From: Paenibacillus sp. OVF10
Lineage (GTDB): Bacteria > Bacillota > Bacilli > Paenibacillales > Paenibacillaceae
Assembly (NCBI GenBank): GCA_022836915.1
Contig: CP094668.1
Location: 3,348,001-3,412,000, forward strand
Reading direction: 5' to 3'
DNA length: 64,000 nt
This document shows positions 45,055 through 55,502 of the stretch, piece by piece. Position numbers and translations under genes: made by a program. The notes under the pieces were generated by a model. The model saw only the letters and a list, made by a program, of their open reading frames with translations. It was not told the origin of the DNA and made no database searches. Positions within the stretch are counted from its first letter, which is position 1. Every line of letters starts with the position of its first letter.

Positions 45055-47331
45055 TCAGCTCTTGCCTGTCAACGTTGGCTCCCCATAGGCCCGAATCTCG
45101 ATCAACTCCGCGTACTTGCTGCCATTGGTGGCATCCATGTTCACTCTAAGCGCCTGTGAATACACAGGTGTATCCAGGGTATGAATGACTTTTCTTTTGC
45201 GGTTTTCCGTTGCACTTACAATCTCGATCCATTCCCGAGACGGACTCAATATCTCCACCCGATAATCACGCACCAACTCAGGCATCACACGGAATGTGGT
45301 GTGATGGTGATGGAGGTTAACCAGATCCTCGTTTACATCATCATTAAACGTCAAGTGCAATTCAGCCAAGGTTTGTGGCTCTTCCCATGTCAGTTGTACC
45401 CATTCTGGCTTCCCAAACTCCATCGGCTGCGACATCCACTGTTGGGGCCCACCGAAGGGGCGATGGTAACCGTTGATCGTGTTGTCCGCTGAATAGGCCG
45501 TGGTCTCAGAGAGGGTACGACAGCAGAACGGTTGACGCGCCAACCCCTGCATGGACCATAATACGACAGGCTGATCCGTGGCATGATCCTCCAGATTTTT
45601 GGACACGTGGTTTTCTTCTGTTTTGAAGAAGATCAGCACCCCGCTGTGTGCTTCTATCGAATGGTAGAGTGAGACGGCTTTATTGGAGCGGATGATCATA
45701 AAAGCATTCTGCGGTTCTTCCGGTCGCCATTCGAGCGGAAGCTTCACCCACTGCGCAGTTCCTGTTGTAACGTTAACAGTCACCGTAACTTGTAACGAAT
45801 GCGGGACGTAGTTCTCCTTACGTCCCGTATCCCACAGCTCTACCGTCAGCTCGGTATCGCTGGATGCATCCAGCAGCAGCTCCAGGCCGCTGAGCAGTGG
45901 ATGCACAGGCAGCAGCAGGGCAACATCCGTACCCAGCGGGTACGTCTCGCCAGGCTGCTCAAGGGCGATGCCCGTCAGCGTGCTGGAGGCTGTAGCCTTG
46001 GCACGCCAGGCCAGATCCAGCTCATCGTGGCTGCGCACCCCGATGATGGAAGCGTCCTGCCGCAGCAATGTCTGCTGCAGCAACGCCAGATGCCTCGCGT
46101 GCAGCTCGCGCGGCGACACACCCATGGACGCGCAGAGCGCTGCGCCCGTACCCGCGGCTTCGCCGATGACCGCGCATGTGGCCATGACGCGCGTTGTGCC
46201 GAAGGCGACATGTGATGCGCTGATGTCGCGCCCGGCCATGAGCATATTCCGCACATTTGCGGAATACAACGAGCGGAACGGCACGTGATATACGCCGTCG
46301 GCATGCATATGCTTCGAGCCGCTCGCTTCGGCGTACATGCCCTGCGGAGGATGCAGGTCGATGGACCAGCCGCCAAAGGCAACGGCATCCGGGAACTCCC
46401 GCTGGCTGATAATATCGTTCTGGGTGAGCACATAGTCACCCGTGAAGCGGCGGTACTCCCTTTTGCCAGGCAGAGAACCAATCCACTCCAGCGTCATATG
46501 GTCGGCATCAAACTTGCCGGAATTCTTGATATAGTCCCAGATCCCGTAGATCACGGACCACAGTTCATCACGGATCAGCTCATTGTCATGAACAGTGTCA
46601 TGTTCACCGCCCCATTCAATCCACCAGTAATGACAACCGGAATCCCCGCTGCGAATGACCCGGCGAATCGGAATGCTGGTCTGTGTAATATCCTTGGCAA
46701 AAGAAGGCGGGATATAACGGACAGGTGCACCAGCATCCTTGGTATAGAAGAGAAGTGTACTGCCCAGCGTGATCTGATCAGCCACCTCAGGTGCCCATTC
46801 TTCACCATATTCGCTGCGGGCTTCCCGGCCGAGTGCAAACTTGGCTCCAGCCAGAAAGCCAACCAATCCATCACCCGTACAGTCCAGATAGATCTGACTT
46901 TCGAATCGGATTTTGCGCTCAGAACCCATCATCCATCCGGTAACGGAGGTGATCATGCGTTCATCTCCATCCCCAGTGGCCTCGACTTCATGTACATCCG
47001 TGTTCAGGTACAGGCTGATGTTGGATTCAGCTCGAACGGCTTCCAGAATGATCAAGTCCCAGAGATAAGGATTGCCCTCTGGATTACGATACTGATTCTC
47101 TACAAACAGTTCCCCCATGATGCCTGTCTCGCGGGCATAGCGGTTAATCCCATGGGCGGTAGCGCCGCAGACCCATACGCGTACTTCACTGCTGGAATTG
47201 CCGCCGAGCACAGGACGATTCTGCACCAGAGCGACCTGTTGGCCCAGCCGGGCAGCAGATATGGCAGCGCATACGCCAGCAAGCCCACCCCCGATGACGG
47301 TGATATCCGGTTTAACGAGTTCGTGCTTCAT
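45055..47331 (-). CDS. FAD-dependent oxidoreductase (FAD_oxidored/xanthan-lyase-like), 758 aa
   Basis: N-terminal Rossmann FAD site ITVIGGGLAGVCAAISAARL (residues 10-29) and LGGNSSSEVRVWVCG, the hallmark of the PF12831 family, with YLDCTGDGLVGFLAGAKFALG and MLMAGRDISASHVAFGTTRV (second FAD contact). The C-terminal about 180 residues look like a beta-sandwich discoidin-type domain (YRVEILSPSREWIEI). No signal peptide, so cytoplasmic. The gene faces an AraC regulator across 150 bp. Reaction unknown; such proteins occur in polysaccharide or polyol utilisation clusters. Its middle part (45.85-46.3 kb) is markedly GC-rich. Confidence 0.82.
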   Translation of the reverse strand: MKHELVKPDITVIGGGLAGVCAAISAARLGQQVALVQNRPVLGGNSSSEVRVWVCGATAHGINRYARETGIMGELFVENQYRNPEGNPYLWDLIILEAVRAESNISLYLNTDVHEVEATGDGDERMITSVTGWMMGSERKIRFESQIYLDCTGDGLVGFLAGAKFALGREARSEYGEEWAPEVADQITLGSTLLFYTKDAGAPVRYIPPSFAKDITQTSIPIRRVIRSGDSGCHYWWIEWGGEHDTVHDNELIRDELWSVIYGIWDYIKNSGKFDADHMTLEWIGSLPGKREYRRFTGDYVLTQNDIISQREFPDAVAFGGWSIDLHPPQGMYAEASGSKHMHADGVYHVPFRSLYSANVRNMLMAGRDISASHVAFGTTRVMATCAVIGEAAGTGAALCASMGVSPRELHARHLALLQQTLLRQDASIIGVRSHDELDLAWRAKATASSTLTGIALEQPGETYPLGTDVALLLPVHPLLSGLELLLDASSDTELTVELWDTGRKENYVPHSLQVTVTVNVTTGTAQWVKLPLEWRPEEPQNAFMIIRSNKAVSLYHSIEAHSGVLIFFKTEENHVSKNLEDHATDQPVVLWSMQGLARQPFCCRTLSETTAYSADNTINGYHRPFGGPQQWMSQPMEFGKPEWVQLTWEEPQTLAELHLTFNDDVNEDLVNLHHHHTTFRVMPELVRDYRVEILSPSREWIEIVSATENRKRKVIHTLDTPVYSQALRVNMDATNGSKYAELIEIRAYGEPTLTGKS

Positions 47332-47483
47332 ATGAACACCTCTCTCATTGAATATGGATGAGCCTAAGCTCAGATTTCCTATTTCATATCTATAATTTCA
47401 TATTAGTTCTATATATTTACTTTTCAAATACACTATATTATCATCGAGCATATACTTTATTTCATAACAAAGGCAGGTGTGTC

Positions 47484-48251
47484 ATGGACCTCCTTAATCA
47501 CATCTACTGGAAGAAGAAAGCTGAATTTGCTCTAGCAGAAGATATCTACGACGCTTGGGTGGTCTTTGCTGTTGAAGAGGGCGTATTTCGTTACGAGATT
47601 GACGGGCAGAGCGGAGAGGCGGGTTTTGCTGATCTGGTGTTATGTCCGCCCCACATTCCTTTTCGCAGAGAGACGGTAACCCCGCTGACATTTCACTATA
47701 TGCTGTTCCGTTGTAACTCCACAGAGGGTGAGAGTCTCCTGCCGCCAATCGGAAAATCTCTCATTAATGATACAAAGCGTCTGGCTTCAACATATGCCTA
47801 CCTGCGTCTGGCGAGTGAGGACAACGATGAAGTTACAACAGGATGGAAAACCCATCTGATGTTGGATTTGTGGCGGCTGTATCAATGGGAGCGCAGACAG
47901 AGCAGGCTAATGGAAACGAAGTTCACGGAGGATGCCCTCATGGCTGAAGCGGCGGTATTGTTGGAGGAGTGGGCAGGAGAGGCGGTCAGTCTCCGAACGT
48001 TGGCCGAACATTTGGCTTTGAGTCCTGTCCAGCTCACCCGAAGGTTCCGGGAAGCCTTTCAAGAAACACCATCCGATTATCTGAAAGCGATTCGTCTCAA
48101 AAAAGCAAAAGCTTTGCTGGCAGATAGTCGTCTGACCCTTACGCAGATCGCCGAGAGATGTGGATACGAGAACGGATTTTATCTGAGCCGTGTATTTTCG
48201 TCCACCATAGGAATCAGTCCCTCGGAGTATCGGAGACGACATCAAGTATGA
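47484..48251 (+). CDS. AraC family regulator, about 255 aa
   Basis: N-terminal cupin-like sensing domain (residues 1-130, VVFAVEEGVFRYEIDGQ) and C-terminal AraC/XylS domain: SLRTLAEHLALSPVQLTRRF (first helix-turn-helix) and LTQIAERCGYENGFYLSRVF with SPSEYRRRH (second). ATG 47484 is preceded by AAGGCAGGTG. Divergent from the FAD oxidoreductase, so it is the natural candidate for controlling it. Effector unknown, likely a sugar. Confidence 0.85.
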   Translation: MDLLNHIYWKKKAEFALAEDIYDAWVVFAVEEGVFRYEIDGQSGEAGFADLVLCPPHIPFRRETVTPLTFHYMLFRCNSTEGESLLPPIGKSLINDTKRLASTYAYLRLASEDNDEVTTGWKTHLMLDLWRLYQWERRQSRLMETKFTEDALMAEAAVLLEEWAGEAVSLRTLAEHLALSPVQLTRRFREAFQETPSDYLKAIRLKKAKALLADSRLTLTQIAERCGYENGFYLSRVFSSTIGISPSEYRRRHQV

Positions 48252-48275
48252 GGTAAAGGGTCTCGTCCATCTAGC

Positions 48276-48321
48276 CATCCATCCATCCATCCATTCACTC
48301 ACTCATTCATTCATTCATTTC
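48276..48321. repeat. Tetranucleotide microsatellite
   Basis: About five CCAT units run into CACT and then CATT units over 46 bp, beginning 25 bp after the AraC stop codon. Slippage could change its length. It lies between AraC and the sensor kinase. Confidence 0.75.
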
Positions 48322-48470
48322 TTGCTTACACCAATAGAACATATCTGTGTAGTTCACATGGATCTAGGCAACGAATATCACAAATCCATGCAAATCATTC
48401 GACTCCGGCTGTGAATGGCAGGCAGGTGCTATAATGGGGTCATTAATTGTAGGGGAGCGAGCACTAAGGA

Positions 48471-50289
48471 ATGAAGAAGCCAAATTGGAAAAGTTGGTTG
48501 CCACAGCGGCTCAGGTACCGTCTGTTCGGTGCGTTTGTGGTGTTGATTCTCTTGCCGTTCAGTGCATTGAATGTCTACAATTATCAGCAGATTGAATCGC
48601 TGGTCGAGCAGAAAATCAGTGAGCAGAGCCATGAGCAGCTAGTCCAGATGTACCGCTCTCTGGAGGACCAGATGAGCATTGCCTTCAAAACGCTTATTTT
48701 TCTGGAACAGGATTCCGCGGTAAGAAATGTGCTAACCTCCCCGGACAGTCGTACGCAGCTTGAGAACAAGTCGCTGGTAGAAGAAAAGTTCAAGATGATC
48801 AACAACAGTTTTTTTCTATATAATCCTTCGGTGTACTTTACCTTGCTGGATTTTTATGATAGCGTTTACACTTCGTATTTGCCGAAACAAGCACTGACTT
48901 ATGGCCCCTATCTGGAACAATTTCGTGAGCGGCTGGGGAAATAACCATTCCAAAAGGCGGTGCGAAATCACAATCGCTTCAACCGGAAGAACTCTTCTAT
49001 CGCTGGGATGCACGGGATACCAACCCTGTGCTTAGAGAGTTATCCTCCAGCCCGTATCTGTTGTCGCTGTACGCTTACATGAAAGATAGCGGCGGCAAGC
49101 GATACGGACTGGCACGAATTAGCATCGATTATTCCTACTGGTTCCAAACCATGCTGAAGGATTCACAGAGTAACCAGGAATATTACCTTATTACAGGTAG
49201 TGGAGAGACCATAGCCAGTTCATCCAAAACAGCGGCGCTTTCCCCGGAAGTTACGCGTGAAATAGCTCTTCATCCGGCACAGGCTTATCTGACTGATCCA
49301 GCCTCGGATACGCTGATTAACTACGTGTACATCGAATCATTGGACTGGTATATGGTGAATCGTATTCCACTTTCCATTCTGTTTACAGAGATATCCGAGC
49401 TTAAACAGCGTTACTTTCTGACCTTTTTGGGTTTACAGGAGCATTTGTAGTGATGGCTTTTATGATCTCGGCAACGTTTACGCGCCCTCTGTCGCACTTA
49501 CAGAATAAGATGAAGGAGGTTGTCCACAAAAACCTCAAGATTCGTATTCCCGAAGGCCGCAGCCGTGGGGAAGTACTGGAACTGACACGCACGTTTAATA
49601 CGATGCTGGATGATGCCAATCAGATGATCAACAGACTCAAGGCGGAGGAACGCCAGAAGGAAGCGGTACATTTTCATATGCTCCTGGCCCAGATGAATCC
49701 GCACTTTCTCCTGAATACATTGAATACAATGAAATGGAGCGCGATCCGTAGCGGGAATGAAGAGATCTCCGAGATGTGTGTTTCCTTGGGCAAATTACTG
49801 GAGGTCAGCCTGAATTCACAGGTCGAATTGGTATACCTGAAGGACGAGATCGAGTTGGTTCAAGCCTACCTTCATATTCAGCGGATTCGTTACCGCGATA
49901 GCTTTGAGGTGACTTGTGAATTTGACGATAAACTGGAATATGCGTTGGTGCCCAAACTGAGCTTGCAGCCACTGGTGGAGAATGCCATTCATCACGGTGT
50001 CGGGCCACTGGAGCAACTTGGTCAGATCCGTATTGGAATTTACAGGCAAGACACAGGAAAGCTGATGCTGGAGGTGGCAGACAACGGAATTGGAATGGAG
50101 GAATCCCGGCGACAGCAGATGACCCGCACGCGTCCGGGGATCGGTCTCTCTAACCTTAAGGAACGATTGCGGTTATTGTTCAAAGGCCAAAGTGAACTTG
50201 AAGTGATTGATACCAAGCCGGGGACATTAGTGAGGTTCAGCATTCCTTTTTTATTGTCGACGCCTTATGTACAGAAGCGGTCAGACTAG
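48471..50289 (+). CDS. YesM-like sensor histidine kinase 2 (two apparent frameshifts)
   Basis: Membrane kinase of about 606 aa. TM1 near residues 16-36 (LFGAFVVLILLPFSALNVY), extracellular sensor, TM2 (FLGFTGAFVVMAFMISATF) and HAMP, then MNPHFLLNTLNTMKW (phosphorylated His), NAIHHGVGPLEQLGQ (N box), DNGIGMEES, GIGLSNLKERL. Breaks: near 48941 (missing G, then EITIPKGGAKS) and near 49431 (missing T in GGGTTT). Both are restored by one base each. Paired with the YesN-like regulator downstream; the stop codon borders a MITE-like element. Confidence 0.82.
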
Positions 50290-50448
50290 GGCGTGTCTGA
50301 GAACTCTGAAGGAAGCAGATTTTGCTGAATTTTCGTTCCAAGCAAGGAAGTTTTCCGCAGGCGTGCCGGGGCACGTCAAGGGGAAGTGACGCAGCATGGG
50401 GCGAAAAGGCGGTAAAAGATGCACTTCGCGAGTTTTGAGACACGTCCT
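50288..50448 (+). mobile_element. MITE-like non-autonomous element, about 160 bp
   Basis: Ends with inverted repeats: AGGGCGTGTCTGAGAACTC at the left against (reverse of right end) AGGACGTGTCTCAAAACTC. An inner pair TTTTCGTTCC / GGGGCGAAAA extends the foldback, and the core GTTTTCCGCAGGCGTGCCGG is GC-rich. No open reading frame of its own. It lies exactly at the kinase stop codon (TAG at 50287-50289) and 26 bp before the regulator start. From memory, similar elements recur in Paenibacillus genomes; this is not confirmed here. Confidence 0.6.
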
Positions 50449-50473
50449 ACACGACTGGAGAGGGGAATCTGGC

Positions 50474-51324
50474 ATGTGGAAGGTATTGCTTGTGGAGGAT
50501 GAGGTATTTGTACGAGAGTCGGTGCGAGAGATTATTTCCTGGGAAGAGCTGGGCTTCACGGTCATCGGAGAATCCGGTAACGGGACCGAAGCGCTGGCGA
50601 TGATTATACAGGATACACCCGATCTGGTGCTGACCGATATTGTCATGCCAGGTATGGATGGTCTGGAATTACTCAAACAGACCCGTCAGGCCGGGTTAAA
50701 AACCAAGTTTGTAATGCTCACCTGTATGGGGAGTTCGAATATGTACGCCGTGCAATGGAATACGGGGCTTCCAATTATATTCTGAAGCTGTCGATGAGTG
50801 TAAATTCACTGCGTGATACTCTGCGTAAAGTAAGTGCGGAACTGGGAGCTTCGGCTGAAGCCCGGACAGAGACAGATCAACATGAAGTGCCACCTTCCAC
50901 ACCGGTTCTCACATCAACGCCTGCTTTGCCTAATTCTCTTACGGTCTCTTCTGCGACCCCGTCTGATACGGATCTTCCATTTACACCTGTTCGTGAGCCG
51001 GTTGTGAAGCATCCGGAGATTAGCAAAATAATTGAGTACATCGGACAGCATTATGACCAGGACATTACCGTCAAATCCATGTCACGATATGTGATGATGG
51101 GCGAGAATTATGTGAGCGCTTTGTTCAAAAAGAAAACCGGCCATACCCTGATTCACTACTTGCATGGGGTACGGATGGAGAAAGCGGCTGAATATTTGCG
51201 CGAGACGGACCTTCCCGTACAGGAGATTGGTTACCGGGTAGGGTTCGGAAGTGATAATTATTTCATCAAAATATTCAAGCGTTGGACCGGTTGCACGCCC
51301 AGCCAGTATCGCCATCGTTCGTGA
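50474..51324 (+). CDS. YesN-like response regulator with AraC domain (one apparent frameshift)
   Basis: Receiver domain: LLVEDEVFVRESV, LVLTDIVMPGMDG (Asp acceptor), VMLTCMG, then a missing G near 50731 after which EFEYVRRAMEYGASNYILK follows, with Lys in YILK. A Pro/Thr/Ser-rich linker (residues about 120-180) leads to the AraC helix-turn-helix: DITVKSMSRYVMMGENYVSA, VQEIGYRVGFGSDNYFIKIF, CTPSQYRHR. About 284 aa, shorter than the first YesN in this window. AGAGGGGA precedes ATG 50474. Probably activates the ABC operon downstream. Confidence 0.82.
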
Positions 51325-51492
51325 CTCACAGGATGAGTAGAAGGAATATGTGTACCGAGTGCTCAGGCAAGCACAAGTAAATCCGTATTTTTGTTCAATC
51401 CGAATCATGGATATGTATCTTATGAACCCAGGAAGGTCCCTGCTACGATGTAACGGAAGGTACACTTCAATTCAGGGAGGTCATGTGACCAG

Positions 51493-52808
51493 ATGAGAAT
51501 CAAAAAAGGATTAACGGGGTTAATCGTAGGTGCGCTGATGCTGGGTTTGCTTGCCGGCTGTGTTGGTAAAAATGAGACGAACGGTGGGGACAACGGAGGT
51601 GGAGCGGCAGGGGAAAAGTGAAACTCACCATGTGGGGCGCGGTGCCGCCCGAGAATGGTCCACAGGAAGTGGTGGATACCTGGAATGCGGAGCATCCTGA
51701 TATTCAGGTGGAATATGTGCGGTTTGTGAATGATGACGACGGCAACCTGAAGCTGGATACGGCGCTGTCCACCGGGCAGAACGTTGACCTGTACGTCAAC
51801 TACACCCTCACAAATCTGGATAAACGCATCAAGGGCGGTACAGCACTGGATCTGGGCGAGTTCACCGACTACAACATTGATGAGAAAATGGGTGAAGATG
51901 CGGCTTCCTGGAAAGTGGACGGCAAATATTACGGGATGCCAACCAAGAAAAACGCTGCCTTCTTCGCCTTAAATATGAAAGCGCTTGATCAGGCCGGACT
52001 GAGTGTACCGAAAGCCTGGACATGGGATGAAGCCCGTGAGTATGCACTCAAACTCAAGACGGCTGGCTTCAAGTACGGATTGGTGCAGCATACCGCTTCC
52101 TATGTAGACCCGCTCGATTCCGTTCTGGTGAAGAACGGCTATGTTAAGGCAGACGGTACTTCTAACCTCGATGATCCGCTTGTCACTAAATGGCTGGAGA
52201 CGTTGAACGGAATGATGAAGGAGGATGCAACTACCCCTCCGCTCGGAGAGCAGCTGACTTCCAAAATGCCGGTGGAGAATATGTTCCTTGCCGGTGAGTC
52301 TGCCATGATCAACATTGGCGAATGGCTGATCCGCACATCGAACAACATGACCGAGTTCCCTCGGGATTGGAAAATCGCATTTGCCCCTGTACCGAGACTG
52401 GCTGCAGAGGAAGCGGATATGGTGAAGAGTGGAGGACTTGGTGACTTTATCGCGATCAATTCCAAGTCGAAAAATAAAGAAGCTTCATGGGAGTTCCTGA
52501 AATGGTACGCCGATGGGGGAATGATGCCGATGGCTGCGGGTGGACGTTTGCCTTCCTCAAATGCGGTTGATCAACAGACTGCCATTGATCATCTGCTGGG
52601 CGATTATGCCGATTCTTATGATAAAGAGTCACTGGAATTTGTGTTGTATGGTGACGAGACACCTACGTTTGTCCGCAGCATTGCGCAGGAAGTGGTCGAT
52701 CTGCGTGCACAGGAGTATGAAAAGTTCTTCCTTGGTAACCAGACTGCCGAAGTTACGGTACAGAACATGGTCAAACGCCATAATGACTGGCTGAAGCAGA
52801 ATCAATAG
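51493..52808 (+). CDS. Sugar ABC transporter substrate-binding lipoprotein (one apparent frameshift)
   Basis: MalE/UgpB-like solute-binding protein (SBP_bac_1), about 438 aa. Signal MRIKKGLTGLIVGALMLGLL with lipobox LAGC, a Gly/Asn-rich spacer, then a break at 51617 (A4 run, one A missing) before KLTMWGAVPPENGPQEVVD. Typical SBP segments: WNAEHPDIQVEYVRF, LPSSNAVDQQTAIDH, EFLKWYADGGMMP. It follows the two-component pair and precedes two permeases. Sugar unknown; oligosaccharides are usual. Confidence 0.85.
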
Positions 52809-52833
52809 AATGCAAAAGCAATGAGTTCAAAGG

Positions 52834-52857
52834 CCGTCCCCAATGGGACGGTTTTTT
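52834..52857 (+). terminator. Rho-independent terminator after binding-protein gene
   Basis: CCGTCCC and GGGACGG around CAAT, followed by TTTTTT. It may lower permease expression relative to the abundant binding protein. Confidence 0.85.
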
Positions 52858-53002
52858 CTATATAAGCAATAGAACAATAGAGCATTAGATGTATGGCATT
52901 AGCTAGGGCTTTCCGGGCTAAAGGAAATAGAACAATTCCATGTTGTTTTGCTCCCGAAAGGCACTGCCGAAATACATATATCTGTGATATCAGGTACAGG
53001 GT

Positions 53003-53035
53003 TATGTTCCTTAAATGTTAGAGGACATCTTGTTA
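53003..53035. repeat. REP-like unit
   Basis: ATGTTCCTTAAATGTTAGAG followed by GACATCTTGTT: an imperfect palindrome related to the units at 33.8 kb. It lies in the gap between binding protein and permease. Confidence 0.4.
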
Positions 53036-53074
53036 TGCTTAATTCCAGAACAGATGTTAAGGAGTGGGGAGCAT

Positions 53075-53955
53075 ATGCATAAATCCTGGATGAAACGGCA
53101 GAGCAGGCTCGGGTATCTGTTTATTGGGCCCAATATGATTGGCGTGCTGTTGTTTTTTATTATACCGGCTGTCTATTCGTTCTATCTCATGTTCACTGAT
53201 TACAAATTCATGAGCCCGGAGACACATTTCATAGGGCTGGACAATATCCGCCGGATGTTGAATGATGATCTGTTTGGGGTGGCCCTGCGAAATACATTTG
53301 TATTTCTGTTAGCGGTTCCAGTATCGATGGGTTTGGCATTTATCGTGGCTGTGGCGCTGAATAAGTCGGTGTACTGGCAAAAACACTGCGTGCCCTCTAT
53401 TTCATGCCCTATATCACCAGCGGCGTTGCCATCGCCTTTGTCTGGATGCTGCTGTTTCAGCCAACATCGGGGCCAATTAATGGTTTCTTGCGCGGAATCG
53501 GTATTACGAACCCACCCGGCTGGTTATCAACAACCGAATGGTCCATGTATGCGATTGATATCATCTGGATCTGGTTCATGCTGGGATACAACATGATTAT
53601 ATATCTGGCTGCTTTGCAGGAAATCCCCGAGGAATTAGTTGAGGCAGCACGGATTGATGGAGCCCGCCCCTGGCAGACGATACGCCAAGTGATTTGGCCT
53701 CTTGTGAGTCCAACTACCTTTTTGCTGCTGATTACAGGACTGATTATGACCATCAAAAACTTTGGCATTATTCAAGCGATTACTCAGGGTGGGCCGGGAA
53801 ACAGTACAACCGTGCTGTCGCTGTTTATCTACCAGAATGCCTTCCGCTACTACGAGATGGGATACGCTGCTGCCATTAGCTGGGCGCTCTTTGCCATTAT
53901 TATGATCTTCACTGTATTGCAGTGGCTTGGTCAGAAACGTTGGGTTCACTACTAG
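53075..53955 (+). CDS. Sugar ABC permease 1, MalF/UgpA-like (one apparent frameshift)
   Basis: BPD_transp_1 permease of about 293 aa with six helices. Opens MHKSWMKRQSRLGYLFIGPN and IGVLLFFIIPAVYSFYLMF. A missing A near 53383 (CAAAAAC) splits it; the frame resumes TLRALYFMPYITSGVAIAFV. The EAA loop is EELVEAARIDGARPWQTIRQ (contacts the ATPase). AAGGAGTGGGG precedes ATG 53075. The next permease begins 16 bp later. No ATPase gene is in the cluster, so a shared MsmX/MsmK-type ATPase is expected. Confidence 0.85.
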
Positions 53956-53971
53956 GAGAGGAGGGATCGTT

Positions 53972-54868
53972 ATGGATAAATTAAATGCTGCGAACGTGAA
54001 GCCTACAGTTCCGCAATCACCTAAAGTGAAAGTCCGCAGAGAGTCTTTGACCCAGATGCGGAGAATCATATTGACACTTCTGATGTCTGGTTTTGCTCTG
54101 CTGATGATTATGCCGTTCATCTGGATGATCAGCACGTCGTTCAAATCTCCTGCGGACGTATTCACCTATCCCATCCAGTGGATACCCTCCAGCCTAAACT
54201 GGGAGCATCATATCAAGGTCTGGAGTGGGGCGGACACCTTTGCCACGTATTATCTGAACTCGTTGAAAATATCGCTAATTAGCACGGTCGGAGCTGTTTT
54301 TCTCTCGGCTTTTGCAGCCTATGGCTTCGCACGGATTCAATTCAAAGGTCGGGAGACACTGTTCCTGATCTATCTCTCGATGATGATGGTGCCACCGCAG
54401 GTGCTCTTTGTACCAAAGTTTCTAATGTTTGAGTGGGTTGGGATATATAATACGCATTGGGCCTTGATCCTGCCTGGAATGTTCACGATTTTTGGGGTGT
54501 TTATGTTGCGGCAATTCTTCCTGTCAGTGCCTTCAGAAATCTCGGAAGCTGCGTTCATCGACGGTGCTGGACACTTGCGTATATTCTTCAGGCTGATTTT
54601 GCCCTTGGCGAAACCTGCGCTGGCTACGCTTGCGATCATCGATTTCTCCTGGCACTGGAATGATTATGAGAATGCGCTTGTGTTCCTGATCGACAAAGAC
54701 CTGTATACCGTGCCACTCGGACTGCAGAACTTTATTCTGGAGAACAATGTGGATTACAACGGCATGATGGCCGCTGCCACGGCAGGTATTATTCCGATGA
54801 TCATCGTTTTTCTGGTGGGACAGCATTATATTATCCAGGGCGTGGCCGGAAGTGCCGTGAAGGGTTGA
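53972..54868 (+). CDS. Sugar ABC permease 2, MalG/UgpE-like, about 298 aa
   Basis: Intact six-helix permease. Six hydrophobic helices (first: IILTLLMSGFALLMIMPFIW), and the EAA loop SEISEAAFIDGAGHLRIFFR. ATG 53972 follows GAGAGGAGGG; the upstream frame to 53927 overlaps permease 1 and is not needed. Forms the membrane channel with permease 1. A terminator follows at 54.9 kb, closing the operon. Confidence 0.88.
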   Translation: MDKLNAANVKPTVPQSPKVKVRRESLTQMRRIILTLLMSGFALLMIMPFIWMISTSFKSPADVFTYPIQWIPSSLNWEHHIKVWSGADTFATYYLNSLKISLISTVGAVFLSAFAAYGFARIQFKGRETLFLIYLSMMMVPPQVLFVPKFLMFEWVGIYNTHWALILPGMFTIFGVFMLRQFFLSVPSEISEAAFIDGAGHLRIFFRLILPLAKPALATLAIIDFSWHWNDYENALVFLIDKDLYTVPLGLQNFILENNVDYNGMMAAATAGIIPMIIVFLVGQHYIIQGVAGSAVKG

Positions 54869-54895
54869 AGCTGCGATCTTACAATCCCATAATAT

Positions 54896-54939
54896 AACCC
54901 TTTTGCTGAACGAAGAGATTTTCGCGGCAGAAGGGTTTT
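54896..54939 (+). terminator. Terminator at end of sugar ABC operon
   Basis: AACCCTTTTGCTG pairs with CGGCAGAAGGGTT, followed by TTC. Confidence 0.7.
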
Positions 54940-54995
54940 CTGTTAAAAGGGAGAATTAATCCATGATCTGAGTTTATCCATTGGAGGAGATTCTC

Positions 54996-55472
54996 ATGGA
55001 AGTGAAAGTCATCACATTGCCAGCTTTTCACGTTGTAGGATATTTAATCGTAGCTACCGTAGAAGAGTTCGAGTCGGGGCTGGGCAAAAGCCAATTTCAT
55101 AAGCTTGTTGAGGGAAAGAAGGAAATTCAACATAGAAAAAATGACAACGTCATATTGATGCAGATGTATCCGATGCATGAGGATTTTAACGCAAAGGTTG
55201 ATAAGTTCACACATCTAATAGGATATGAAGTAACTAGTTTGGAGAATGTCCCATCAGAGATGATAAGTCATGACGTCCCTGACAACCAGTATGTGACGTG
55301 CACGCATCGAGGAATTGAGTCAGAGATTGGTGATACATACGATTATATATATGGACAGTGGCTTGGTGAGAACGGACATGAACCCAAAGATTATGATTTT
55401 GAAATTTGGGATGAGCGTTATCAATCGGAAAGTGTCAGCAATGAGATTGATATATATGTAGCTTTGCAATGA
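54996..55472 (+). CDS. GyrI-like/AraC effector-binding domain protein, about 158 aa
   Basis: Starts MEVKVITLPAFHVVGYLIVA, the typical opening of GyrI-like (BmrR/Rob effector-binding) domains. Later QYVTCTHRGIESEIGDTYDY and WLGENGHEPKDYDFEIWDER are family landmarks (the WLxxxGY...E region), ending NEIDIYVALQ. A stand-alone small-molecule-binding domain without DNA-binding part. ATG 54996 has TTGGAGGAG upstream. Ligand unknown. Confidence 0.82.
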   Translation: MEVKVITLPAFHVVGYLIVATVEEFESGLGKSQFHKLVEGKKEIQHRKNDNVILMQMYPMHEDFNAKVDKFTHLIGYEVTSLENVPSEMISHDVPDNQYVTCTHRGIESEIGDTYDYIYGQWLGENGHEPKDYDFEIWDERYQSESVSNEIDIYVALQ

Positions 55473-55502
55473 TTTTATCGGGATTCATGGGACACATTTA
55501 TA

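Noticed and set aside
46285..47361. 358-codon open frame on + opposite the FAD oxidoreductase
   Set aside because: The minus strand carries the FAD-binding motifs; the plus frame has no recognisable domain and arises from GC-rich codon bias.
48276..48321. CRISPR-like repeat
   Set aside because: Units are four bases with no spacers; it is a microsatellite.
53635..54165. 176-codon open frame on - across the two permease genes
   Set aside because: It spans two well-supported plus-strand genes and their intergenic ribosome binding site.
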